Translations under genes and position numbers: made by a program | Origin: Campylobacter porcelli | GTDB taxonomy: Bacteria > Campylobacterota > Campylobacteria > Campylobacterales > Campylobacteraceae | Direction of reading: 5' to 3' | Assembly: GCF_002139855.1 (NCBI RefSeq) | Contig: NZ_CP018789.1 | Coordinates: 868,001 to 932,000 of the forward strand | DNA length: 64,000 bases | Shown here: piece after piece, positions 37,985 through 47,068 of the stretch | Numbering within the stretch: position 1 is the stretch's first letter | Layout of the letters: the number at the start of each line of letters is the position of its first letter | Notes under the pieces: generated by a model | What the model saw: the letters and a program-made list of their open reading frames with translations, nothing else | What the model was told of the DNA's origin: nothing | Database searches by the model: none

Positions 37985-38711
37985 AGCTTTGGACTAAATT
38001 ACCAACTAATAAATTCCAACCATCAACAAGGACAAAAATAAGCAATTTAAATGGCAGCGATATCATAACAGGTGGCAACATCATCATACCCATAGCCATC
38101 AAAACCGAGCTTACAACCATATCAATTACCAAAAATGGCAAATATAGCAAAAAGCCTATCTCAAATGCAGTTTTAAGCTCACTAATTATAAAAGCTGGAG
38201 CCGCTATAGTCAGTGGCACATCATCTATAGTTGCCGGATTTGGTAGCTGACGAATACGATAAAATAGTGCCAAATCCTTTTCTCTAGTATTTCGTATCAT
38301 AAATTCTTTAAATGGCTTTGCACCTTTATCAAAAGCCTCTTGATAACCAATTTGCTCATCCAAATATGGCTTTATACCCTGCTCATAACTCTGCTTAGCC
38401 ACTGGCTCCATAATGAAAAATGTAAGTATCAAAGCTAGAGATATAAGCACATTTGTAGGTGGCATCTGCTGAGTACCCATAGCTTGACGCAAAAATGAAA
38501 ACACTATAACTAATCTTAAAAAGCTAGTAACTACAAATATCAAAGATGGAGCAAGAGCTAAAAGAGTTAAAACTACTAAAACATTTAAACTAGTAACTAA
38601 CTGCTGTGGGGTATCTGGTGCGCTTAGGCTAAGATTTATAGTAGGCACGGTTACCGTATCAGCGCCAAATCCAGAAGCAAAAAACAGAAATATTAAAGCC
38701 AAAAATCTCAA
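37977..38711 (-). CDS. fliP: Flagellar export apparatus protein FliP
   Basis: FliP forms the core pore of the flagellar type III export gate with FliQ and FliR. The 244-residue protein has a signal peptide (about 1-16), four membrane helices, and RLVIVFSFLRQAMGTQQMPPTNVLI plus VVSSVLMAMGMMMLPPVMIS, both split here only for family reference. Length is typical. The gene stands alone on the minus strand with a terminal overlap of eight bases with the AEC transporter gene; a Fur-box-like dyad overlaps its probable -10. Confidence 0.95.
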   Translation of the reverse strand: MRFLALIFLFFASGFGADTVTVPTINLSLSAPDTPQQLVTSLNVLVVLTLLALAPSLIFVVTSFLRLVIVFSFLRQAMGTQQMPPTNVLISLALILTFFIMEPVAKQSYEQGIKPYLDEQIGYQEAFDKGAKPFKEFMIRNTREKDLALFYRIRQLPNPATIDDVPLTIAAPAFIISELKTAFEIGFLLYLPFLVIDMVVSSVLMAMGMMMLPPVMISLPFKLLIFVLVDGWNLLVGNLVQSFK

Positions 38712-38725
38712 AAAAGCCCCTTAAA

Positions 38726-38736
38726 ATAATGATTAT
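38726..38736 (-). promoter_or_regulatory. Fur-box-like dyad over the probable fliP -10
   Basis: ATAAT-G-ATTAT matches the central 11 bases of the 7-1-7 Fur consensus, though the outer positions do not. On the minus strand it partly overlaps TAGAAT (38735-38740), a likely -10. AT-rich background makes chance matches common. Confidence 0.3.
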
Positions 38737-38776
38737 TCTACATTAAATTTATTTAAATACTAATAAATCAATATTA

Positions 38777-39484
38777 TCACTTAAATGCTACAAAGGTAGC
38801 GAAATTAGCCCATTTAAATATGGTTTCTACACTTTTAAAACCGCTATTTATGCATAATTCTCTATTCTCATTTTCGCTATATGGTATCAAGATATTCTCT
38901 AAGGCTTGACGCTTTTGTGCTATTTCAAATTTAGAATATCCTTGCGACTCTTTATACTCTTCATAGATATTTATCATATCTAGAGCCAACTTCTTATCAT
39001 CATATACTAGCTTTTCACTAAATATAAATATCCCATCTCTATCTAAACTAGCAAAAATTTTCTTTACAAATTCATCTCTTTTAATAGGCCTAATAAACTG
39101 CAAAGTGTAATTAAGCATCACCGCATCTGCCCTATTATAATCATACTCCAAAATATCAGCATTAATCAGCTCAATTTTCGCTCCATAGCCACTAGCCCTA
39201 TTCTTAGCACGCTCTAGCATAGCAGGACTATTATCAACGCCCAAAAGCTCCAAATCCCCCCTAACCCTATAAAGCTCCAATAAAGTAGTAGCAGTAGAAC
39301 ATCCAAGGTCAATAACCCTAGAGCCTTGCTCTAATCTTTTAGATAAAAATGAGATTATAAGCTCCTGGGTTTGCTTATAAAATGGCACAGATCTAAACAC
39401 CATATCATCAAATACACTTGCCACACTCTCATCAAATTCAAATTGCTTATTTATAGCGGTTTTAAAGACCTCATCTCTCATCAT
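38777..39484 (-). CDS. cmoA: Carboxy-S-adenosyl-L-methionine synthase
   Basis: CmoA makes carboxy-SAM from SAM and prephenate, the donor used by CmoB to build the wobble base cmo5U in tRNA. The 235-residue class I methyltransferase fold shows VIDLGCSTATTLLEL as the SAM site and FNYTLQFI-like residues (MLNYTLQFIRP). Together with the U32 TrhP-like protein in this window it suggests a complete cmo5U route. It overlaps ribF by 14 bases. Confidence 0.9.
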   Translation of the reverse strand: MMRDEVFKTAINKQFEFDESVASVFDDMVFRSVPFYKQTQELIISFLSKRLEQGSRVIDLGCSTATTLLELYRVRGDLELLGVDNSPAMLERAKNRASGYGAKIELINADILEYDYNRADAVMLNYTLQFIRPIKRDEFVKKIFASLDRDGIFIFSEKLVYDDKKLALDMINIYEEYKESQGYSKFEIAQKRQALENILIPYSENENRELCINSGFKSVETIFKWANFATFVAFK

Positions 39485-40367
39485 AAACCCCTTCTAAATT
39501 TCTAGAGTGCAAACTAACCTCTTCAATGCTTAAATCACAGCTTTTTGCCACATTTTGTGCTATTACTATATCTTTTGAAATTTGCTTTTTTAAATCATCT
39601 AGATTATCAAATTTAGCATTATCCCTAATCCACTCAACAAAGCAAACTCGCACACTACTTGGTCTATTATCAATGCTTTTATCTAATATATGATTTTCAA
39701 TAGCAAACTCCCCATCAGTGCTAAGCCTATAGCCAATAAATGTGATAGAGCTATAGGTATTATCCTCTATCTTTGTCCTTGTAGCATATACTCCATCTTT
39801 AGGCACTAGATATGGGGTTATATCCAAATTTAGGGTTGGATATAGATATTTTTTACCAATTCCTTGCCCATCTATAACCATACCAACAACGCTATACTCA
39901 CGCCCTAAAAGCCGATTAGCCCTATATATATCACCATCACGCAAAAATCTTTTTATAGCTGAGCTATGCACCCCAAGACCATCAAAGCAAAACTCATCTA
40001 CCACAACCACTTCACCGCTAAATAGATGTTTTAAATCATGTTTATCCCAGGCTCTATCTTTGCCAAATTTAAAATCATATCCGACAACAATCTTGCTTAA
40101 ATTTACAAAATCCCTCTTAAGCATTTCTATAAACTCATCGCCTCTAAGCTCAGAAATATCCTTTAAATCATAGTAAAAACATGGCACACCGCTATACTCT
40201 TGGTGTCTATCTTTAGGAGTTAAACAAGCCTTATCGCTTCGCACTACTACCAAAGCTCCATCTTTGCCAAGCTGCTTGATTAGCTCCTTATGACCTTTGT
40301 GAATTCCATCGAAATTGCCGATGGCTATGGCTTTTATGCTACTTTTTAAAATAGTAGAATAGCTCAA
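39471..40367 (-). CDS. ribF: Bifunctional riboflavin kinase / FMN adenylyltransferase
   Basis: RibF phosphorylates riboflavin to FMN and adenylates FMN to FAD. The 298-residue protein has the adenylyltransferase domain first (AIGNFDGIHKGHKEL near 15-29; VGYDFKFGKDR) and the riboflavin-kinase domain after about residue 170 (GIGKKYLYPTLNLD; DGVYATRT). The kinase portion is a bit short, as usual in Campylobacterota. The start overlaps tlyA by 29 bases, and the gene overlaps cmoA by 14. Confidence 0.93.
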   Translation of the reverse strand: MSYSTILKSSIKAIAIGNFDGIHKGHKELIKQLGKDGALVVVRSDKACLTPKDRHQEYSGVPCFYYDLKDISELRGDEFIEMLKRDFVNLSKIVVGYDFKFGKDRAWDKHDLKHLFSGEVVVVDEFCFDGLGVHSSAIKRFLRDGDIYRANRLLGREYSVVGMVIDGQGIGKKYLYPTLNLDITPYLVPKDGVYATRTKIEDNTYSSITFIGYRLSTDGEFAIENHILDKSIDNRPSSVRVCFVEWIRDNAKFDNLDDLKKQISKDIVIAQNVAKSCDLSIEEVSLHSRNLEGVYDER

Positions 40368-41040
40368 TATTCCCTTCCTTGCCTTTGATTTTTGACTCGC
40401 TTTTTTTGATTAATTTCCAGCCCAAAGCTAAGCACTCACTCTGAAATTTAACCATAGCTTTATCTATAGCCTTTTCATCTTTTACAACACCATTTTTGGT
40501 TCGTTTAGCACTCTTACCAACCTCAAATTGCGGCTTAAATAATAGTATTATATCGCTAAGTGCCAACCTATCAATATGCGTAATGATATGTAATAATGAG
40601 ATAAAGCTCACATCAGCAGTAATAATATCAAATTTATCCACGCTTACAAACTCCCTAATATCGGTATTTTCTTGGACTATTACCCTGCTATCATCTCTTA
40701 AATTTGGACTTAATTGCATAGTGCCTACATCAAGAGCTGTGATCTGCCCTATCCCTTTTTCTAGCAAAATTTGGACAAATCCACCAGTACTAGAGCCAAT
40801 ATCCAAAGCGATTTTACCGCTTAAATCTAGCTTAATTTCATCTAAAAATCCAGCCAATTTCAACGCCGCTCTACTAACATAAATTTGAGTTTGAGCCTCT
40901 ATAACATCATCTACACTAATCTCTTGACTAGGCTTATTTATAGGTTTTGAATTTACAAGCACAGAGCCATCATATATGAGTTGTGCTGCTTGATTTCTAC
41001 TGATATTTAAGCTATTTGCCACAGCCAAATCAGCCCTCAT
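40339..41040 (-). CDS. tlyA: TlyA family rRNA 2'-O-methyltransferase
   Basis: TlyA methylates ribose positions in 16S and/or 23S rRNA; in Campylobacter it modifies C1920 of 23S and influences capreomycin susceptibility and motility. The 233-residue protein has an N-terminal S4 domain (1-60, ISRNQAAQLIYDGSVLVN) and an FtsJ-like methyltransferase domain (ALDIGSSTGGFVQILLEKG). The shorter type I/II difference cannot be resolved beyond length. It overlaps ligA by 11 bases. Confidence 0.93.
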   Translation of the reverse strand: MRADLAVANSLNISRNQAAQLIYDGSVLVNSKPINKPSQEISVDDVIEAQTQIYVSRAALKLAGFLDEIKLDLSGKIALDIGSSTGGFVQILLEKGIGQITALDVGTMQLSPNLRDDSRVIVQENTDIREFVSVDKFDIITADVSFISLLHIITHIDRLALSDIILLFKPQFEVGKSAKRTKNGVVKDEKAIDKAMVKFQSECLALGWKLIKKSESKIKGKEGNIELFYYFKK

Positions 41041-42976
41041 TTATCAATCTTTCATACTCTTTTTCATCGATGATTTTAACCCCTAAAGATATGGCTTTAT
41101 CATATTTACTTCCGCTTGATTCCCCACTTAGTAGATAATCACTCTTAGATGATACAGAGCTACTAACCTTAGCCCCAAAGCTCTCTAGCTCTTTTTTTAT
41201 CTCATCTCTAGGACGAGAAAGGGTGCCAGTTATAACTATAGTTTTACCACTAAATATATTTTGAGTAAATTTAATATCTTCAATTTTAGGCTTTACAAAC
41301 TCCATAAGCTCAATAATTTTATCATAATTAACACGCATAAACTCCAAATAGCTAAGTGCCATCGCCTCGCCAAATCCATCAAGGCTTAAAAGCTCATCTT
41401 GATTTAAATTTAGCCAATTATTTGGATAGGTTGAGGCTATCTTTTTTGCTGCTACTTCGCCAATATGCTCAATCCCTAAAGATGTGATAAATCTATGAAG
41501 TGGTGGGGTTTTGCTTATATTTATGGCATTTAGGATATTATCTATCTTTTTATCCTTAAAGCCCTCTAAACCATTAAAGCTACCCCTATCTAATCTATAA
41601 ATATCAATTATACTTGATATTTTGCCATTTTCATATAAAAGCTCTATAATAGCATCGCCAAGACCATCGATATTCATACACTTTTTAGAAGCAAAATATA
41701 TAATCGAGCTTACCACCCTAGCCTTACAACTCAAATTTTGACACTTTATAAATACCCCTTCATCTAAAAGCTCACTACCACACTTAGGGCAGTTAGTCGG
41801 ACGCTCTATATTAGATTGGGTGCCATCTCTTCTGCTTTTATACACATCTGTAATCTTAGGTATCACATCTCCACTTCTAATTACGCAGACCATATCACCC
41901 TTCATAAGCCCTAGACGCTCTATCTCATCGAAGTTATGTAAGGTTACATTTCTTACAAAAGCCCCATCAATCTCCACCCCATCAAGAATACCAACAGGAG
42001 TAACCACGCCAGTTCTACCTACTTGTAAAGCTATATCTAGTAATTTAGCGCTCTTTTGCGTAGCTGGGAATTTATAAGCTACCATAAATTTAGGAAATTT
42101 AACCGTAAATCCTAGCTCATCGCACTTAGCAAGGCTATCAATGCGAACTACCATACCATCCATCATTATAGGCTTCTCATCTCTTAGCAATAAGAGTTTA
42201 GAGTAGGCATTTTTAACCTCATCTACGCTATTACAAACCCTAATAAAATCATCTCTTAAAAATCCAAGAGATCTTACAAACTCCATCATTTGGCTATGTG
42301 TGGCAAATTTAAGCTCATTTGCCCCCACTCCCCACGGATAGAATTTAAGCCTTCTAGATTTAGTTATACTTGGATCAAGCTGTCTTAAGCTACCAGCAGC
42401 TGCGTTTCTAGGATTGGCTAGTAAATTAAGCCCATCTTGAATTCTCTTAGCATTAATCTCTTCAAAATCCTTTTTAGCGATAACCACTTCGCCCCTAATC
42501 TCGATAAATCCATCATAAGGAATCTTTAAAGGAATAGAGCTAATCACCTTAGCATTATTGGTAACATCCTCGCCAATCTCTCCATCTCCCCTTGTGGCAG
42601 CACTTTTTAAAATTCCATTTTCATATGTTAAATTCAAACTCGCACCATCAAATTTAGGCTCTACAAAAAATCTTTGCGACCCCTTATCTCCACGCTCAAT
42701 CCACGCTAAAAGCTCATCATCGCTAAAAATATCCTCCATAGACCACATTCTAGCCTTATGAGCTAACTTCTCAAACTGATCTAAAATCTCGCCACCTATG
42801 CGATTAGTAGGCGAAAACAGCACCTTTAAGCTTGGATTTTCTTTCTCAAATTTAACAACCTTATGATATAAAGCATCATACTCATCATCGCTTGCTATTG
42901 GTATATCATCGGTATAATAAGCCTTTGCCCATATATTTAGCGTATCAACCGCTTCTAAATACTCTTTTTGATTCAT
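41030..42976 (-). CDS. ligA: NAD-dependent DNA ligase
   Basis: LigA seals nicks in replication and repair. The 648-residue protein has the adenylation domain with the lysine in EPKFDGASLNL near 102-112, an OB fold (ARMWSMEDIF before it and GRTGVVTPVG after), a four-cysteine zinc finger (CPKCGSELL... CQNLSCKARV), helix-hairpin-helix repeats, and a C-terminal BRCT domain (about 570-645). Coupled at both ends by overlaps. Confidence 0.97.
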   Translation of the reverse strand: MNQKEYLEAVDTLNIWAKAYYTDDIPIASDDEYDALYHKVVKFEKENPSLKVLFSPTNRIGGEILDQFEKLAHKARMWSMEDIFSDDELLAWIERGDKGSQRFFVEPKFDGASLNLTYENGILKSAATRGDGEIGEDVTNNAKVISSIPLKIPYDGFIEIRGEVVIAKKDFEEINAKRIQDGLNLLANPRNAAAGSLRQLDPSITKSRRLKFYPWGVGANELKFATHSQMMEFVRSLGFLRDDFIRVCNSVDEVKNAYSKLLLLRDEKPIMMDGMVVRIDSLAKCDELGFTVKFPKFMVAYKFPATQKSAKLLDIALQVGRTGVVTPVGILDGVEIDGAFVRNVTLHNFDEIERLGLMKGDMVCVIRSGDVIPKITDVYKSRRDGTQSNIERPTNCPKCGSELLDEGVFIKCQNLSCKARVVSSIIYFASKKCMNIDGLGDAIIELLYENGKISSIIDIYRLDRGSFNGLEGFKDKKIDNILNAINISKTPPLHRFITSLGIEHIGEVAAKKIASTYPNNWLNLNQDELLSLDGFGEAMALSYLEFMRVNYDKIIELMEFVKPKIEDIKFTQNIFSGKTIVITGTLSRPRDEIKKELESFGAKVSSSVSSKSDYLLSGESSGSKYDKAISLGVKIIDEKEYERLINEG

Positions 42977-44112
42977 ACTATTTCTAAATCCTTATACGCA
43001 TTATGTAAATTTAGCATCTGAATATGCTCCTTAGGATCGTGCGTCCTAATGATACTAGCACCATTTTCTATAGCTTTTTGATGTAGATACAAGCTCCCAG
43101 CTAAACGCTCATCTACGCTACTTGGATTATAGTAATCTATCATAGATTTTCTACTAGCTCCTACTAAAAGCGGATAACCAAAGAATAAAAAGTGCTCTAA
43201 ATGCTTAATCAAAGCCATATTATCACGGGCGGTTTTGCCAAATCCTATACCCACATCAAGATAAATTTGCTTAGCTTTAGACTCTTTTATTTTTTCTAAT
43301 TTTTGAGTAAAAAACTCACTTATAATCTCTAAAATATCGCTATTTTTTACATTAATTTGCATAGTTTTTGTATCGCCATTTTTATGCATTAGACAATATT
43401 TTGCTCCATATTTACCAGCTAAAAAAGCCAAATTTGTATCCGCACTTATATCATTTACAAAGCCAAATCCATGATTCAAAGCATACTCCAAACAAAATGG
43501 ATCAAAACTATCAAGGCTAAACTCAACTTTCTCATAAAGCTTATTAGTATAGATTAGATCTACAACTGGCTTTACCCTTTCAAATTCCGCTTTAGCACCG
43601 ATATATTCGCTTCCTGGCCGTGAGCTAACCATACCAATATCTATATAATCCACACCCAAATCAATCAAACTCTCCATACGCAAAACCGCCTCATCAGCGC
43701 CAACTCTACTTGCTGGATTAAAGCTATCGTTATTGAAATTTAAAACCGCCATTATCTCGCATTTTTTTGGCTTTTGGAATGAATTTGATAAAAAATAAGC
43801 CAATTTTTTAAGACCAAAATCTTGAGATAACTCCTTTTTAGCTAGGATTTGAGCTTGTTTATCATTTATTATTAAAAGTGCATTTTCTAGCTTCTCCCCA
43901 CCAAAAATTGCACCATGCGAACTCACTAGCTCAGCACCGATACTAAGGGCATCTTGCTTTAAGATATTAACCGCCACAGCCTTTATATCTTTAATTAAAA
44001 TAAAATTTAAATTTGCCTTTTTTCTCATAATTTTTGCCCCACTTTTATGCGGAGCTATAAAATTGCAAATTTGGTCAAAATCACTATCGATATTTAACTT
44101 ATAAGCTCTCAT
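42973..44112 (-). CDS. folP: Dihydropteroate synthase
   Basis: FolP condenses p-aminobenzoate with dihydropterin pyrophosphate in folate synthesis and is the sulfonamide target. At 379 residues it is about 100 longer than enterobacterial FolP because of an N-terminal extension (about 1-115), which is usual in Campylobacter and Helicobacter. The core begins MAVLNFNNDSFNPASR near 121-136, with DIGMVSSRPGSEY and GASRKSMIDYY further on. It overlaps ligA and holB by four bases each. Confidence 0.93.
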   Translation of the reverse strand: MRAYKLNIDSDFDQICNFIAPHKSGAKIMRKKANLNFILIKDIKAVAVNILKQDALSIGAELVSSHGAIFGGEKLENALLIINDKQAQILAKKELSQDFGLKKLAYFLSNSFQKPKKCEIMAVLNFNNDSFNPASRVGADEAVLRMESLIDLGVDYIDIGMVSSRPGSEYIGAKAEFERVKPVVDLIYTNKLYEKVEFSLDSFDPFCLEYALNHGFGFVNDISADTNLAFLAGKYGAKYCLMHKNGDTKTMQINVKNSDILEIISEFFTQKLEKIKESKAKQIYLDVGIGFGKTARDNMALIKHLEHFLFFGYPLLVGASRKSMIDYYNPSSVDERLAGSLYLHQKAIENGASIIRTHDPKEHIQMLNLHNAYKDLEIV

Positions 44113-44732
44113 TTTATCCTTTGCATTATCAGTAGAAGTAGTGGTAAAAGCGTGGTTTGAGCCTTGGCATTTAGATCTGTAATTCTATAAAGTTTATTAA
44201 AATATATATAGTCCTCATGGCTAAATTTAACCCCATTTTTAACTGCGTCTATGATTATGGATTTAAGTAAATTTAGAAGTTGAGTTTTGCTTAATTTATC
44301 GCTTTTTTCTAGTGCCACTTGAGTAGCTACATAATCGTTAATATAAGCTAAATTTAAGTTTGAGAAATTTATACCAGTTGGCTCACTTTTTGCTAGTTTC
44401 ACCCTATTTTCAATACCTAAACGAGAGCAAACCGTAGGTAAAAATATATTCTTAGCTGGTGCAACCAAAACAAAAATTATATTTCTTGGTGGCTCTTCTA
44501 AAATTTTAAGTAGAGCATTTTGCGGATCTATGCCATATTTATTAGCCATAATTAGCAAGACTTTTGGCTGATTTTCTGCGATATATGCTTGAGATATTAT
44601 CTCCCTAGCCCCTTCCATAAGCAAATTCTCATACTCAAAAATCTTTAAATATTCAGGCTTTAATAGCTGCGAGTACTCAGCCTTAATACTCTCAAAATTA
44701 TCGCTAATAATAATTTTACTACTTAAACTCAA
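44109..44732 (-). CDS. holB: DNA polymerase III delta' subunit (HolB-type clamp loader)
   Basis: A 207-residue clamp-loader homologue, short compared with 330 residues in Escherichia coli. It keeps the sensor segment QNALLKILEEPPRNIIFVLV and the SRC-like LPTVCSRL, both expected in delta'. It has no Walker A loop or zinc module. Position between hobA and folP matches Campylobacter jejuni. Assignment as delta' is well supported by motif and context. Confidence 0.83.
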   Translation of the reverse strand: MSLSSKIIISDNFESIKAEYSQLLKPEYLKIFEYENLLMEGAREIISQAYIAENQPKVLLIMANKYGIDPQNALLKILEEPPRNIIFVLVAPAKNIFLPTVCSRLGIENRVKLAKSEPTGINFSNLNLAYINDYVATQVALEKSDKLSKTQLLNLLKSIIIDAVKNGVKFSHEDYIYFNKLYRITDLNAKAQTTLLPLLLLIMQRIK

Positions 44733-45268
44733 AGCTCAACCCGACCAAATAGCACCGCATCTATAGTTCTATCAAACAATCTAAACATAGATAAAAGCTT
44801 AAAATCCAAATTCTCATCTGTAGAGCTAAGATAGAAGCTATTTTCAGCTTGTTCATCAAATAGCCACATATAGCTACTAGTGCGATTTTTGGCTATTGCG
44901 CATAGCTTTGAGCTACTTTTACCGATATAAAAATATACAAATCCATTTGGAAAAGAGATACTAAGCGTATCATCAAGCAAACTTATCTCTTCTTTGGAAT
45001 TTATATCATTTAATCTTGGATATAAGGACTTAAGCGAAATAAATGGCAATATAGGTCTATGCGAGCCTTTGCGGTTAATACTGCGTAAAAAATAGCTCTC
45101 AAACCACTCCCTATCCTCATCGCATATAATTATAAATGGCGCACCATCGATAAGGTATCTAAGCCTTGAGGCAAGTAGCGGCGCCCACTCTAGACGCCTC
45201 TCCTCCATCCAGCTAAGCTCCTTGCTTGAACTCCTTATAGCATCCAAGCTCCATTTGATAAGATCCAT
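44729..45268 (-). CDS. hobA: HobA, DnaA initiator-associating factor
   Basis: HobA binds domain I of DnaA and promotes its assembly at oriC; it is the Campylobacterota counterpart of DiaA. The 179-residue protein contains WSLDAIRSSSKELSWMEERR at 5-24 (20 residues) and FISLKSLYPRLNDIN, characteristic of the family, and shares a SIS-like fold with DiaA. It lies between lysC and holB with a one-base junction upstream and a four-base overlap downstream. Confidence 0.88.
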   Translation of the reverse strand: MDLIKWSLDAIRSSSKELSWMEERRLEWAPLLASRLRYLIDGAPFIIICDEDREWFESYFLRSINRKGSHRPILPFISLKSLYPRLNDINSKEEISLLDDTLSISFPNGFVYFYIGKSSSKLCAIAKNRTSSYMWLFDEQAENSFYLSSTDENLDFKLLSMFRLFDRTIDAVLFGRVEL

Positions 45269-46485
45269 TACTTCTCTAACTCATAAGCTTTATGAAGCGC
45301 TCTAACGGCTAATTCGCCATATTTTTCTGCTACAATCATCGAAATTTTAATCTCGCTAGTAGAGATCATCTGGATATTAATCCCCTCATTTGCCAATACA
45401 GAAAATGCCATAGATGCTACACCGCTATGACTCTTCATACCCACACCAACTACGCTTACTTTGACTACTTCGCTATCTATCTCAATGGATTTTGCACTAC
45501 CATCATCAACTACATTTCTAGCCGCCTCCATCTCATTTTGAGGAACGGTAAAGCCAAGGCTTGTAGTGCCATCTTCGTGGCTTGTATTTTGAATAATCAT
45601 ATCTACATTTATATTTTTATCAGCTAATTTTTTAAATATACTAGCTGCAACTCCTGGCTTATCTACAACACCCCTCATCGTTACTCTTGCTTGATTTTTA
45701 TCTAGCGCTATACCGCTTATTAATGCTTGCTCCATTCCTGATATTTCCATGTTTGCCTCTCCTGTGATTAGTGTTCCTTCATTATTGTTAAAGCTACTTC
45801 TAGTGACTAAATTTACCTTTAATTTTTTGGCTAACTCTACACTTCTATTTTGTAGTACCTTTGCCCCCATACTAGCTAGCTCTAGCATCTCATCATAGCT
45901 AATTTTCTCAAGCTTTCTAGCCTTAGGCTCTATCCTTGGATCTGTAGTATATACCCCATCTACATCTGTGTAAATCTCACACAAATCAGCCTTTAGAGCT
46001 CCTGCTACAGCCACAGCACTTAGATCGCTTCCGCCACGACCTAGAGTTGTTACATCTCCATCTTTTGTTACCCCTTGAAATCCAGCTACTACGACTATAT
46101 TGCCTTCTTTTAGCGCTTCTTTCATCTTTTTGCCATCTATATCGATAATTCTAGCCTTGGTAAAATCGCTATTTGTTATAATCCCAGCCATATCTCCACT
46201 AAATGCCACAGCCTTATATCCTTTTGAATTTAAAGCAATTGATAAAAGTGAGCTTGTAACTCTCTCGCCAGAGCTAAGGAGCATATCCATATCTGCACTT
46301 TGTGGCTGAATTTTGCTAAAGTGCTCAGCATATTCTATTAGCTGATTTGTTACCCCACTCATAGCAGAAACCACGACTACTACATCATTACCAGCATCTT
46401 TAGTAGCAATTACTCTTTTAGCAACCTCTTCTATTCTTTCTAAATTTCCAACGCTTGTCCCGCCATACTTTTGCACTATTAGCAT
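45268..46485 (-). CDS. lysC: Aspartate kinase
   Basis: LysC phosphorylates aspartate, the first step of lysine, threonine, methionine and diaminopimelate synthesis. The 405-residue protein has VQKYGGTSVG near the start, GRGGSDLSAVA, and DGVYTTDPR in the kinase domain, followed by two ACT domains (about 265-405) for feedback control. The alpha and beta forms common in some bacteria cannot be judged from sequence. It precedes hobA directly. Confidence 0.97.
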   Translation of the reverse strand: MLIVQKYGGTSVGNLERIEEVAKRVIATKDAGNDVVVVVSAMSGVTNQLIEYAEHFSKIQPQSADMDMLLSSGERVTSSLLSIALNSKGYKAVAFSGDMAGIITNSDFTKARIIDIDGKKMKEALKEGNIVVVAGFQGVTKDGDVTTLGRGGSDLSAVAVAGALKADLCEIYTDVDGVYTTDPRIEPKARKLEKISYDEMLELASMGAKVLQNRSVELAKKLKVNLVTRSSFNNNEGTLITGEANMEISGMEQALISGIALDKNQARVTMRGVVDKPGVAASIFKKLADKNINVDMIIQNTSHEDGTTSLGFTVPQNEMEAARNVVDDGSAKSIEIDSEVVKVSVVGVGMKSHSGVASMAFSVLANEGINIQMISTSEIKISMIVAEKYGELAVRALHKAYELEK

Positions 46486-46955
46486 TATATGAATCCTTCA
46501 TCTTTAAAATATTTAAGCACTTTAGCATACGCACCCTTTTTGAAGTGATTAACCTTGCTTAATACATCATTTACAGGCATAAAGCAGTAATCATCAAATT
46601 CAGGGTGTTTTGTCGCTAGATCAATCTTTGCATTTGGCTTTAATCTAACCAAAAAATATCTTTGAATTTGTCCATCATATGGCGCCATTTTCTTAGCGAT
46701 ATTTTCAGGAAAATCATACTCAAGCCACTTAGGGTGCTCGCATAAAATCTCTACTTCGCTTGTCCCTATCTCCTCTTCAAGCTCTCTAAAAAGAGCCTCT
46801 TTGGGTGATTCGCCTTCATCTATCCCACCTTGTGGAAACTGCCAAGCTCCACTAATATCATATCGTTGAGCGATGAATACTTTACACTCTAAAGGATAAG
46901 ATGGAGATAAAATAATCGCCGCTACATTTGGACGATACCTCTTGCCTTTATCCAT
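46485..46955 (-). CDS. rppH: RNA 5'-pyrophosphohydrolase RppH
   Basis: A 156-residue Nudix hydrolase. RYRPNVAAIILS opens the fold, WQFPQGGIDEGE leads into the Nudix box GGIDEGESPKEALFRELEEE (residues in the order Gx5Ex7REUXEE), and YFLVRL and DDYCFMPV-like residues follow. RppH removes pyrophosphate from 5' ends of mRNA to start decay. The gene abuts lysC; together with hobA this is the conserved Campylobacter order. Confidence 0.93.
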   Translation of the reverse strand: MDKGKRYRPNVAAIILSPSYPLECKVFIAQRYDISGAWQFPQGGIDEGESPKEALFRELEEEIGTSEVEILCEHPKWLEYDFPENIAKKMAPYDGQIQRYFLVRLKPNAKIDLATKHPEFDDYCFMPVNDVLSKVNHFKKGAYAKVLKYFKDEGFI

Positions 46956-47068
46956 TTTTGATCCTAAAAATTTGGTAAAAATCCTACCCTAAAAGCGTTT
47001 AAAGTTTAATAAATCAACTAAATTTAATAAATTATTTGTTAAATTTAGAATAAATTTTAGGACAAATT

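Noticed and set aside
39241-39270. C6 run in cmoA as a second phase-variable tract
   Set aside because: Six bases are too few for frequent slippage and the gene is a conserved tRNA modification enzyme.
46956-47068. Inverted A/T-rich motifs between rppH and hemW as an operator
   Set aside because: The matches are built from TAAATTT-type sequence that is frequent throughout the window.
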